Assembly: GCA_930989745.1 (NCBI GenBank)
Contig: CAKNMY010000009.1
Coordinates: 1-49,422, forward strand
DNA: 49,422 nt
Direction of reading: 5' to 3'
DNA from: an uncultured Lachnospiraceae bacterium
GTDB taxonomy: Bacteria > Bacillota > Clostridia > Lachnospirales > Lachnospiraceae
Shown: positions 1 through 7,511 of the stretch, in pieces
Numbering within the stretch: the first letter of the stretch is position 1
Layout of the letters: the number at the start of each line of letters is the position of its first letter
Position numbers and translations under genes: made by a program
Notes under the pieces: generated by a model
Database searches by the model: none
Seen by the model: only the letters and a program-made list of their open reading frames with translations
What the model was told of the DNA's origin: nothing

Positions 1-1456
1 GGATGAGGACGTGGACGGTTTTGTGGTATCCGGCAATACGGAGGAGGAGATTGAAGCCAGTGTGGGAGCGACGGCTTATCTGACAGATCCGTATCTGATG
101 CCGAATGCCATGTCCATGGATCTGGCGAGACAGACGCCGTGGATCGTTCTGGATCCGGGGCACGGCGGATCGGATCCGGGAGCTACAAGGACCTGGGACG
201 GCAGGCTGTATCAGGAAAAGGATATGACGCTCAAGATTTCCTGGGCGACGCGCAGGGCGTTAAATGAGAAGTATCCGAATGTCAAAGTCACGATGACGAG
301 GACGGACGACACCTACATAAGTCTCAGCTACCGCACGGATTACGCCGCGAGAGTGGGAGCAACAGTGCTTGTAAGTCAGCATATCAACGCCACATCAGGA
401 AATACGACCTCGGCAAACGGCGTGGAGGCGATGGTTGCCAATGTAGGTACGTTCCGGACGGAAGTTGCCCAGGCAGGGCAGGACCTGGCGCGCGCGATCC
501 TCGATGAGCTGGTGGGACTGGGATATAGAGACCGCGGCTATGTGATCAAGATGAGCACGAACGGCAGCACCTACGCGGACGGAAGCCCGGCAGATTATTA
601 TTCGATTGTGTGCAACAGTATGAACAACGGTATTCCGGGCATTATTATTGAGCATGGATTTATCAATAATGAGCATGATTTCCGCACGTATCTGCAGAAT
701 GACGCATCCCTGGAACAGCTCGGACAGGCGGATGCGAGGGGAATCGCAAAATTCCTGAATCTGGACAGCATTCAGCCGGAACCTACGCCGGAACCGACAC
801 CCGAGCCTACGCCGGAACCGACACCTGAACCCACGCCGGAGCCGACACCCGAACCTACACCGGAACCTACGCCCGACCCGACACCCGGGACAGGATGGCA
901 GATGATCGACGGGGTTTACTATTATATAAATTCCGACGGTACGGTCCACAAGGGATGGCTCGAGGAGGACGGAAAGCGCTATTACCTCGATCCCGATAAC
1001 GGTCAGATGCAGGCGGGCTGGAAGGATATCGGCGGATCCAGATATTATCTGAACGCGTCCGGAGTTATGCAGACCGGCTGGCAGGTCGTAGGAGGGCGGT
1101 ATGAGTATTACTATCTCGGCGATGACGGCAGGATGCGCACGGGCTGGCAGGAAGTGGACGGCGAGTGGTATTATCTGAATCCCTCCGGCGCGCTGCAGTT
1201 CGGCTGGCTGAATGAGGGCGGCGAGCGTTACTGGATGGGAAGCAGCGGAAATATGCAGGTGGGTTGGCAGCAGATTGACGGAATTTATTATTTCTTCAAC
1301 GCGTCCGGCCATATGCAGACCGGATGGCTGCACCTGGGACCGTTTACGTATTATCTGGAGCCCACAGGCCATATGCATGCGGGCTGGCTTGTGGAGAACG
1401 GAAAGCGGTATTTCTTCAACGCCTCCGGACTTCTGGTGAAAACGGAGGCGCTCTAA
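1..1456 (+). CDS. N-acetylmuramoyl-L-alanine amidase with cell-wall-binding repeats (5' end missing)
   Basis: Secreted peptidoglycan hydrolase that would cut the amide bond between N-acetylmuramic acid and L-alanine. The reading frame is open to the left edge, so the N-terminus and any signal peptide lie outside; the GTG at 11 is probably an internal valine. The Amidase_3 zinc site is visible: His in DPGHGG (base 161), Glu in YQEKD (215), His in SQHIN (380), and the catalytic Glu in IIEHGF (650). A Pro-Thr-Pro-Glu linker follows, then about eight aromatic and glycine-rich repeats of the choline/cell-wall-binding type up to the C-terminus. The family assignment is firm. The ligand of the repeats is not known, and choline in the wall is not implied. 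The gene ends 28 bases before the polysaccharide locus, so it may have a role at the same surface. Confidence 0.93.
   Translation, partial: DEDVDGFVVSGNTEEEIEASVGATAYLTDPYLMPNAMSMDLARQTPWIVLDPGHGGSDPGATRTWDGRLYQEKDMTLKISWATRRALNEKYPNVKVTMTRTDDTYISLSYRTDYAARVGATVLVSQHINATSGNTTSANGVEAMVANVGTFRTEVAQAGQDLARAILDELVGLGYRDRGYVIKMSTNGSTYADGSPADYYSIVCNSMNNGIPGIIIEHGFINNEHDFRTYLQNDASLEQLGQADARGIAKFLNLDSIQPEPTPEPTPEPTPEPTPEPTPEPTPEPTPEPTPDPTPGTGWQMIDGVYYYINSDGTVHKGWLEEDGKRYYLDPDNGQMQAGWKDIGGSRYYLNASGVMQTGWQVVGGRYEYYYLGDDGRMRTGWQEVDGEWYYLNPSGALQFGWLNEGGERYWMGSSGNMQVGWQQIDGIYYFFNASGHMQTGWLHLGPFTYYLEPTGHMHAGWLVENGKRYFFNASGLLVKTEAL
776..886 (+). repeat. Pro-Thr-Pro-Glu coding tandem repeat
   Basis: A 12-base unit encoding Pro-Thr-Pro-Glu is repeated about nine times with synonymous variation (cct/ccg/ccc, acg/aca). 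It forms a stiff linker between the amidase domain and the wall-binding repeats. Such arrays vary in copy number between strains. Confidence 0.85.
890..1453 (+). repeat. Array of about eight cell-wall-binding (CW_binding_1-like) repeats
   Basis: Units of roughly 20 residues with the pattern GW-x-x-x-(D/G)-G-x-x-Y-Y-(F/L)-x-x-x-G-x-(M/L) are repeated about eight times. The consensus Gly-Trp, Tyr-Tyr and Gly positions match the choline-binding/glucan-binding repeat family. The last unit is incomplete and closes the protein. Confidence 0.85.
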
Positions 1457-1484
1457 AGAGTAAAAATAAAGGAAACAGTAGAAC

Positions 1485-2165
1485 ATGAAGAGCTTGATCA
1501 TCATTCCTGCTTTTAACGAGGAAATGAATATTGAAAGAGTGGTGCGCAGCTTAAAGGAAAGCTGCCCTCAGCACGATTTCATCGTGGTGAATGACGGATC
1601 CTCGGATCACACGGCGGATATCTGCCGCGCCAACGGTTTCCCGCTTCTGGATCTTCCGGTGAACCTGGGGCTTGCCGGAGCGTTCCAGGCGGGGATGAAG
1701 TACGCCTATCTGAAGGATTACGACTGCGCCGTCCAGTTCGACGCGGACGGACAGCATCTGGCTGAATACATAGACGATCTGATCAGCGAGATGAAAACCG
1801 GGATGGATATTGTGATAGGGTCCCGCTTTGTGACGGAGAAGAAGCCATGGAATGCCCGTATGCTGGGAAGCAGGGTGATTTCTGCCGCGATACGCCTGAC
1901 GACAGGGAAGAGGATTAAGGATCCGACTTCGGGCATGCGGCTTTATAACCGCAGCATGATCCGCGAATTTGCTCTGAATCTGAATTTCGGACCGGAGCCT
2001 GACACGGTGTCGCATCTTGTAAAGCGCGGCGCGAGAGTCTCTGAGGTGCAGGTGCAGATGCAGGAGCGTATGGAGGGTGAGAGTTATCTGACGTTTGCCA
2101 GATCTGTCACCTATATGCTGCGCATGACCATATCCATCCTGATCATACAGAATTTCAGAAAGTAG
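1485..2165 (+). CDS. GT2 glycosyltransferase, polyprenyl-phosphate sugar synthase type
   Basis: Protein of 226 residues with a single GT-A domain. The nucleotide-binding start IIPAFNEE, the VVNDGSSD motif and the metal-binding DADGQH (about residues 86-91) are clear. GSRF and DPTSGMR are typical of dolichol-phosphate-mannose-synthase-like enzymes. It lacks the C-terminal membrane helices of its relative at 3808, but the next gene, 9 bases on, encodes a small DUF2304 membrane protein. This pairing recalls streptococcal GacI/GacJ, where the small protein stimulates an undecaprenyl-phosphate-GlcNAc synthase. I infer that it loads a sugar on undecaprenyl phosphate at the inner membrane face; the sugar cannot be read from the sequence. 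The ATG has AAAGGA about 11 bases upstream. Confidence 0.85.
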   Translation: MKSLIIIPAFNEEMNIERVVRSLKESCPQHDFIVVNDGSSDHTADICRANGFPLLDLPVNLGLAGAFQAGMKYAYLKDYDCAVQFDADGQHLAEYIDDLISEMKTGMDIVIGSRFVTEKKPWNARMLGSRVISAAIRLTTGKRIKDPTSGMRLYNRSMIREFALNLNFGPEPDTVSHLVKRGARVSEVQVQMQERMEGESYLTFARSVTYMLRMTISILIIQNFRK

Positions 2166-2174
2166 GTGGCAGAT

Positions 2175-2606
2175 ATGTCGATCATATTCAGGATCGTGCT
2201 GATCGTGGTATCTTTAGGAACCATGGGCTATATGCTGCGCAAGATCCATCAGGCGAAGATGCAGATTGAGGATTCGCTGTTCTGGTTCCTCTTCTCTGCG
2301 CTTTTGCTGGTGCTGAGTGTTTTCCCCCAGATCGCCACCTGGGCGACGAGACTTCTGGGCATGATGTCAACATCGAACTTTATTTTCCTGTTCATCATAT
2401 TTGTGCTTTTGGTGCGCATGTTCCATATGACGCTCAAAATTTCGCAGCTCGATGACAGACTCAAGAATTTTGCTCAGAAAATGGCGATTGAGGAAAATTT
2501 AAGGGAAGAGCAGGCGGAAAACGCAAAAACCGGGAAGATATCAGGAAACAGCACGGATTTTACCGAAGACAGAGAGAAAAACGGGAAACACCGCCTTGAA
2601 CAATAG
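2175..2606 (+). CDS. DUF2304 small membrane protein (GacJ-like partner)
   Basis: Protein of 143 residues with three predicted membrane helices in the first 85 or so, then a charged hydrophilic tail. It resembles DUF2304 proteins, which are found beside GT2 enzymes in wall-glycan loci; in group A Streptococcus the equivalent GacJ binds and activates GacI. The ATG at 2175 is preferred because AGGTGG (2164-2169) lies at a proper distance; a GTG at 2166 is in frame but has no spacing. The end of the gene carries the -35 box of the rfbB promoter. Function is inferred from family and position only. Confidence 0.8.
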   Translation: MSIIFRIVLIVVSLGTMGYMLRKIHQAKMQIEDSLFWFLFSALLLVLSVFPQIATWATRLLGMMSTSNFIFLFIIFVLLVRMFHMTLKISQLDDRLKNFAQKMAIEENLREEQAENAKTGKISGNSTDFTEDREKNGKHRLEQ

Positions 2607-2624
2607 ATAAGATAATGATATAAT
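2596..2624 (+). promoter_or_regulatory. Promoter of rfbB
   Basis: TTGAAC (2596-2601) and a perfect TATAAT (2619-2624) are separated by 17 bases, a strong sigma-70-type promoter. It overlaps the last codons of the DUF2304 gene and would start a transcript about 25 bases before the rfbB ATG. Confidence 0.8.
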
Positions 2625-2656
2625 AAATGAAATATGCAGTTATGGAGGAATCAATC

Positions 2657-3739
2657 ATGAGAACTTACCTGGTGACAGGAGGAGCCGGATTTATCGGTTC
2701 GAATTATATCCACTATATGTTTAAAAAGTACGGCGATACGATCCGTATCATCAATGTGGACAAGCTGACCTATGCGGGAAATCTGGAGAATTTAAAGGAC
2801 ATTGAGGACCGTGAAAATTATACATTTGTAAAGGCAGATATCTGCGACAGCGACGCGATCAATAAGATTTTTGAGGAGAACGACATTGACCGCGTGGTAC
2901 ATTTCGCGGCGGAGAGCCATGTGGACCGCAGCATTAAGAACCCGGATGTATTCGTGAAGACGAACGTACTGGGAACACTGGTGATGCTCAACGCGGCGAA
3001 GGCGGCATGGGAGCTGCCGGACGGAAGCTTTAAGGAGGACAAGAAGTTCCTTCACGTATCAACCGACGAGGTGTACGGATCTCTCGAAGAGGACGGAGGA
3101 TATTTCTACGAGACGACCCCGTACGATCCGCACAGCCCGTACTCTGCGAGCAAGGCATCTTCCGATATGTTGGTGAAGTCCTATATGGATACGTATAAGT
3201 TCCCGGCAAATATCACAAACTGCTCCAACAACTACGGTCCGTATCAGTTCCCGGAGAAGCTGATTCCGCTGATTATCAACAATGCGCTTCAGGGCAAGAA
3301 GCTTCCGGTATACGGCGACGGCAAGAATGTCCGTGACTGGCTGTATGTGGAGGACCACGCAAAGGGAATCGATATGGTGCAGGAGAAGGGACGGCTGTTC
3401 GAGACGTACAATATCGGCGGACATAACGAAAAACAGAATATCGAGATCATACACATCATTCTGGATACCTTACAGCAGATGCTTCCGGAGGGCGACCCGA
3501 GAAAGGCGCTGGTGAGTGAGGATCTGATCACTTATGTGGAGGACCGCAAGGGCCACGACAGACGCTACGCGATCGCGCCTGACAAGATCAAGGCAGAGGT
3601 GGGCTGGTATCCGGAGACCTGCTTCGAGGAAGGTATCAAAAAGACAATCCAGTGGTTCTTTGAGCATGAAGACTGGATGAAGAATGTCACCAGCGGAGAT
3701 TACCAGAAGTATTACGAGGAAATGTATAACAACAAATAA
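2657..3739 (+). CDS. rfbB: dTDP-glucose 4,6-dehydratase
   Basis: Second step of dTDP-L-rhamnose synthesis: dTDP-glucose to dTDP-4-keto-6-deoxyglucose with bound NAD. The 360-residue protein is full length. It has GGAGFIGSN at the N-terminus, STDEVYG, the YSASK catalytic Tyr/Lys pair and NNYGPYQFPEK, all typical of RmlB. The start at 2657 is chosen over the ATG at 2627 because GGAGGA (2644-2649) sits 7 bases ahead and family members begin right at the Rossmann strand. Its product also feeds the DegT aminotransferase at 22271. A terminator-like hairpin follows at 3756. Confidence 0.96.
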   Translation: MRTYLVTGGAGFIGSNYIHYMFKKYGDTIRIINVDKLTYAGNLENLKDIEDRENYTFVKADICDSDAINKIFEENDIDRVVHFAAESHVDRSIKNPDVFVKTNVLGTLVMLNAAKAAWELPDGSFKEDKKFLHVSTDEVYGSLEEDGGYFYETTPYDPHSPYSASKASSDMLVKSYMDTYKFPANITNCSNNYGPYQFPEKLIPLIINNALQGKKLPVYGDGKNVRDWLYVEDHAKGIDMVQEKGRLFETYNIGGHNEKQNIEIIHIILDTLQQMLPEGDPRKALVSEDLITYVEDRKGHDRRYAIAPDKIKAEVGWYPETCFEEGIKKTIQWFFEHEDWMKNVTSGDYQKYYEEMYNNK

Positions 3740-3755
3740 ATAAGGGAAGCAAATG

Positions 3756-3782
3756 GCAGTGTGGAACAGACACTGCTCTTTT
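3756..3782 (+). terminator. Terminator-like hairpin after rfbB
   Basis: GCAGTGT (3756-3762) pairs with ACACTGC (3770-3776), followed by TCTTTT. The T tract is short, so part of the transcription may read through into the GT2 gene that starts 26 bases later. Confidence 0.6.
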
Positions 3783-3807
3783 GCGTTCCGTGCGAGAGGT
3801 GTACTTT

Positions 3808-4764
3808 ATGGATAAAATAGCCGTGCTGATACCATGCTATAATGAGAGCAGGACGATTGAAAAGGTAATCCGCGACTGGCAGAGAGAGCTGCCGGAGGCA
3901 GTGATTTATGTATATGACAACAATTCCAGCGACGGGACGGACGAGATCGCGAGAGCAGCGGGCGCTGAGGTGCGCTATGAGCGCGCTCAGGGCAAGGGCA
4001 ACGTGATCCGCCGGATGTTCCGCGAGATCGACGCGCAGTGCTATCTGATGATCGACGGCGACGACACCTATCCGGCAGAATACGGCAGGGAGATGGTGCG
4101 CGAAGTGCTGGAAAAGGATGTGGATATGGTGGTTGGGGACCGCCTTTCCTCCACATATTTTGAAGAAAACAAGCGGCCGTTCCACAATCTCGGGAACAGC
4201 CTGGTGCGCGGGACGATCAACCGCCTGTTCCGCAGTGATATCCGCGACATTATGACGGGATACCGCGCGTTCAGCTACCAGTTTGTGAAGACGTTTCCGG
4301 TGCTTTCCAAGGGATTTGAGATTGAGACGGAGATGAGCATCCACGCGGTGGACAAGAATATGCGTGTCAGCAATGTGATCATCGAATACCGCGACCGTCC
4401 GGAGGGCAGCGTCTCCAAGCTGAATACGTACTCTGACGGATACAAGGTATTAAAAACAATCGGAAGGCTGTACAAGAACTATAAGCCCATGAACTTTTTC
4501 GGAATTCTGGCGCTGGTTCTCATGGTGATCGCGGCGATCCTGTTTATTCCGATTCTGATCAAATTTATCAATATAGGGATCGTCCCGAACTTCCCGACGC
4601 TGATCGTCAGCGGATTTATCGCCATGGCGGCGCTCCAGTCTCTGTTCGCGGGGCTGATCCTGTCTACGCTGGCAGAGAAGAACCGGCAGGAATTCGAGTT
4701 CCGGCTTCAATTGGTTCAGAGAGATTATAATGAGATGGTGAATAACATTGAAGAGACTGATTAA
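3808..4764 (+). CDS. GT2 glycosyltransferase with C-terminal membrane helices (GtrB/CsbB-like)
   Basis: Protein of 318 residues. An N-terminal GT-A domain (LIPCYNES, DNNSSDGT, metal-binding DGDDTYP, MTGYRAF) is followed by two hydrophobic helices (about 235-255 and 270-292) and a short charged tail. This is the layout of DPM1/GtrB enzymes that transfer a sugar from a nucleotide sugar to undecaprenyl phosphate. The gene overlaps the GtrA-type flippase gene by 17 bases, so the two proteins are probably made together. The ATG at 3808 is chosen over a TTG at 3781 because AGAGGTG is correctly spaced. The sugar is unknown. Confidence 0.9.
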   Translation: MDKIAVLIPCYNESRTIEKVIRDWQRELPEAVIYVYDNNSSDGTDEIARAAGAEVRYERAQGKGNVIRRMFREIDAQCYLMIDGDDTYPAEYGREMVREVLEKDVDMVVGDRLSSTYFEENKRPFHNLGNSLVRGTINRLFRSDIRDIMTGYRAFSYQFVKTFPVLSKGFEIETEMSIHAVDKNMRVSNVIIEYRDRPEGSVSKLNTYSDGYKVLKTIGRLYKNYKPMNFFGILALVLMVIAAILFIPILIKFINIGIVPNFPTLIVSGFIAMAALQSLFAGLILSTLAEKNRQEFEFRLQLVQRDYNEMVNNIEETD

Positions 4765-5140
4765 TCAGATCCTGAAGTTTGGCGTGGTTGGCGGGACGGC
4801 ATTTCTTATTGATTACGGACTGCTGTTTGTGCTGACAGAATTTGCCGGGATTCATTATCTGATCTCCGGTACAATTTCATTTGCCGCTTCTGTGATCTAT
4901 AATTATATTCTGAGTATTGTCTGGGTGTTTGACCCCGTGGGAGAGCGCAGCAGGACAAAGGATATGGCGGTATTTCTGATTCTGAGCGTCATAGGCCTTG
5001 GCATCAACCAGGCAATCATGTGGATTCTCGTGGAACAGGCGGGCGTCTACTATATGCTTTCCAAGATCGTGGCAACCGCCATCGTCATGGTTTACAATTT
5101 TATCACCAGGAAGCTGTTCCTGGAGGGTGGAAAAAAATAG
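4748..5140 (+). CDS. GtrA family membrane protein (polyprenyl-phosphate sugar flippase)
   Basis: Protein of 130 residues with four membrane helices and the GtrA signature of FGVVGG near the start and a YNYILS-type motif mid-protein. GtrA/GtcA proteins are thought to flip undecaprenyl-phosphate sugars outward so that a GT-C enzyme can use them. It starts at a TTG inside the end of the preceding GT2 gene; an in-frame stop just upstream rules out anything longer, and translational coupling is likely. A matching GT-C candidate is the YfhO-type protein encoded at 19322-22102 on the other strand. Confidence 0.88.
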   Translation: MKRLINQILKFGVVGGTAFLIDYGLLFVLTEFAGIHYLISGTISFAASVIYNYILSIVWVFDPVGERSRTKDMAVFLILSVIGLGINQAIMWILVEQAGVYYMLSKIVATAIVMVYNFITRKLFLEGGKK

Positions 5141-5169
5141 AGATTTATTTGTTTTAGGAGGATATACGA

Positions 5170-6039
5170 ATGAAAGGTATTATTCTTGCCGGAGGATCCG
5201 GCACAAGACTGTACCCGCTGACAAAGGCGATTTCCAAACAGATTATGCCGGTTTATGACAAACCTATGATTTATTACCCGTTGTCTACTCTGATGCTCGC
5301 GGGCATCCGTGAAATCCTGATCATCTCCACACCGAGAGATCTTCCGGTGTTTGAGGACCTGTTCGGAACGGGAGAGCAGCTTGGGCTGAAGATGTCCTAT
5401 GCGGTGCAGGAGTCCCCGAGAGGGCTGGCGGACGCGTTCATCATCGGTGAAGAGTTTATCGGAGACGACAATGTGGCGCTTGTCCTGGGCGATAATATCT
5501 TCTACGGACAGAGCTTTTCCAGAGTGCTGAAGGCAGCGGCTGAGAGAAAAGAGGGCGCGACGATTTTCGGATACTATGTAAGGGATCCGAGAGAATACGG
5601 TGTGGTAGAGTTCGATGAGAACGGCAAAGCGCTGTCCATTGAGGAGAAGCCGGAGAATCCGAAGTCCAATTACGCGGTTCCGGGGCTCTATTTCTATGAC
5701 AACGACGTGGTGGAGATTGCGAAGAATGTCAAGCCGTCCGCGAGAGGCGAGATTGAGATCACGAGCATCAACAATGAGTATCTGCGCCGCGGAACGCTCC
5801 ACGTGGAGACGCTCGGACGCGGCTTTGCATGGCTGGATACCGGCAATCACGATTCTCTGCTGGATGCGGCGGACTTCGTATCCGCAGTTCAGAAACGTCA
5901 GGGACTTTATATTTCCTGTATTGAGGAAATTGCGTATAAGAGAGGATTTATCACAAAGGAGCAGCTCATTGAGCTTGCGCAGCCGCTGCTGAAGACCGCG
6001 TACGGAAAATACCTTATGGAGGTGGCAGAGGGCTTATAA
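5170..6039 (+). CDS. rfbA: Glucose-1-phosphate thymidylyltransferase
   Basis: First step of dTDP-L-rhamnose synthesis: glucose-1-phosphate plus dTTP gives dTDP-glucose. The protein has 289 residues, the usual RmlA length. It shows [11 protein letters not shown] at residues 8-18, the sugar-phosphate site [22 protein letters not shown] and EKPENPKSN. An excellent TTAGGAGG ribosome site precedes the ATG. It lies 29 bases after the GtrA gene and 30 before the SDR gene, probably in the same transcript. Confidence 0.97.
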   Translation: MKGIILAGGSGTRLYPLTKAISKQIMPVYDKPMIYYPLSTLMLAGIREILIISTPRDLPVFEDLFGTGEQLGLKMSYAVQESPRGLADAFIIGEEFIGDDNVALVLGDNIFYGQSFSRVLKAAAERKEGATIFGYYVRDPREYGVVEFDENGKALSIEEKPENPKSNYAVPGLYFYDNDVVEIAKNVKPSARGEIEITSINNEYLRRGTLHVETLGRGFAWLDTGNHDSLLDAADFVSAVQKRQGLYISCIEEIAYKRGFITKEQLIELAQPLLKTAYGKYLMEVAEGL

Positions 6040-6069
6040 GCCTGCCTGAGAGTCTGGAGGAAAAAGAGT

Positions 6070-6897
6070 ATGAGATATTTAGTTACCGGAGCGAACGGCT
6101 ATATCGGAAGCCACATCGTGAAAAAGCTGCTGGACGCGGGACAGGAAGTCTTTGCAGCTGACGTGAATTTCGCAAGTGTGGACGAGCGTGCCGTTCGTGT
6201 GGAGGGGGATATTTTTTCCGGAGATGCGGATGTTTTTGAAAAGCTGCACAGTCCGGACGTCTGCATCCACCTTGCGTGGAGAGACGGGTTCGTGCACAAC
6301 GCGGACAGCCATATCCTGGATCTTCCGAAGCACTATGTGTTTCTGAAGCATATGATTGCAGGAGGATTAAAGCATCTGGTGGTCATGGGATCCATGCATG
6401 AGATCGGCTACTGGGAAGGCGCTATTGACGAACATACGCCGGCAAATCCGCAGTCCCTTTACGGAATCGCGAAGAACAGCCTGCGCCAGATCGCCACGGA
6501 GCTCGCGAAGAACAATGGCGTCTGCCTGCAGTGGATCCGCGGATTCTACATTCTGGGCGATGACCTGAAGAACCACTCCGTATTCTGCAAGATCCTGCAG
6601 GCGGACATGGAGGGGAAGAAGAAGTTCCCGTTTACCACAGGAAAGAATCTCTATGATTTCATCAAAGTGGATGAACTGGCGGAGCAGATCGTGGCAGTGG
6701 CATCCCAGACCGAGGTGGACGGCGTGATCAACTGCTGTTCCGGCAAACCGGTGTCCCTGGCAGAGAAGATGGAGGAGTTTATTGAGGAACATCACCTGAA
6801 GATCCGACTGGACTATGGGGCATTTCCGGACAGAGAATATGATTCCCCGGGCATCTGGGGAAATCCGGACAAAATTCAGAAGATAATGGGAAAGTAA
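6070..6897 (+). CDS. NAD-dependent epimerase/dehydratase (extended SDR), sugar nucleotide enzyme
   Basis: Protein of 275 residues with an N-terminal Rossmann motif (TGANGYIGSH, residues 6-15), a catalytic YGIAK Tyr/Lys pair and a C-terminal substrate domain. It is shorter than RfbB and has weak similarity to RfbD-type reductases. Its place between rfbA and rfbC suggests it acts on a dTDP-linked sugar, perhaps a C4 reductase making a 6-deoxyhexose other than rhamnose, or an unrelated epimerase. The reaction cannot be fixed from the sequence. A GGAGG site precedes the ATG. Confidence 0.8.
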   Translation: MRYLVTGANGYIGSHIVKKLLDAGQEVFAADVNFASVDERAVRVEGDIFSGDADVFEKLHSPDVCIHLAWRDGFVHNADSHILDLPKHYVFLKHMIAGGLKHLVVMGSMHEIGYWEGAIDEHTPANPQSLYGIAKNSLRQIATELAKNNGVCLQWIRGFYILGDDLKNHSVFCKILQADMEGKKKFPFTTGKNLYDFIKVDELAEQIVAVASQTEVDGVINCCSGKPVSLAEKMEEFIEEHHLKIRLDYGAFPDREYDSPGIWGNPDKIQKIMGK

Positions 6898-6919
6898 CGT
6901 AACGAAAGGAATGACTGAT

Positions 6920-7489
6920 ATGGGTAAGATTACAGTGGAAACATGTGAGATCGAGGGCTTAAAGATCATCACTCCCACCGTGTTCGGAGATGAGCGCGGA
7001 TATTTTATGGAGACATATAATTACAATGATTATAAGGCAGCGGGCATTGACCAGGAATTCGTACAGGACAACCAGTCCAGCTCCAGAAAGGGCGTGCTGC
7101 GCGGACTGCATTTCCAGATCAACTTTCCGCAGGACAAGCTCGTGCGTGTGGTGAGCGGAGAGGTATTTGACGTTGCAGTTGACCTGCGCCCGGGATCCAA
7201 GACTTTTGGAAAATGGTACGGCGTGGTGCTCTCTGCTGAGAATAAGAAGCAGTTCTTTATTCCGAAGAATTTTGCGCACGGATTTGTGGTGCTCTCCGAG
7301 AGTGCGGAGTTTGCGTACAAATGCACGGACTTCTATCATCCGAACGATGAGGGCGGACTTGCCTGGAACGATCCCGCGATCGGCGTGAAGTGGCCGATGC
7401 CGGAAGGAATGACTGAGCAGGATCTTATTATTTCCGAGAAGGATCAGAAGTGGTCCGGCCTGGACGAGTACATGAAGAATCAGAAATAA
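6920..7489 (+). CDS. rfbC: dTDP-4-dehydrorhamnose 3,5-epimerase
   Basis: Third step of dTDP-L-rhamnose synthesis. The cupin-fold protein has about 189 residues. RmlC hallmarks are present: DERGYFMETYN, QDNQSSSRKGVLRGLHFQ with the catalytic His, and the PKNFAHGFVVLS stretch. GAAAGGA (about 6904-6910) is 9 bases before the ATG at 6920; an ATG at 6911 directly follows it and is therefore less likely. Rossmann-free and full length. It is the last sugar-nucleotide gene before the exporter genes. Confidence 0.96.
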   Translation: MGKITVETCEIEGLKIITPTVFGDERGYFMETYNYNDYKAAGIDQEFVQDNQSSSRKGVLRGLHFQINFPQDKLVRVVSGEVFDVAVDLRPGSKTFGKWYGVVLSAENKKQFFIPKNFAHGFVVLSESAEFAYKCTDFYHPNDEGGLAWNDPAIGVKWPMPEGMTEQDLIISEKDQKWSGLDEYMKNQK

Positions 7490-7511
7490 CAGCTAAGAGG
7501 AGTAAACGGGA

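Noticed and set aside
775-890. CRISPR-like or mobile repeat
   Set aside because: The repeat is in frame, has a 12-base period with synonymous changes and encodes a Pro-Thr-Pro-Glu linker.
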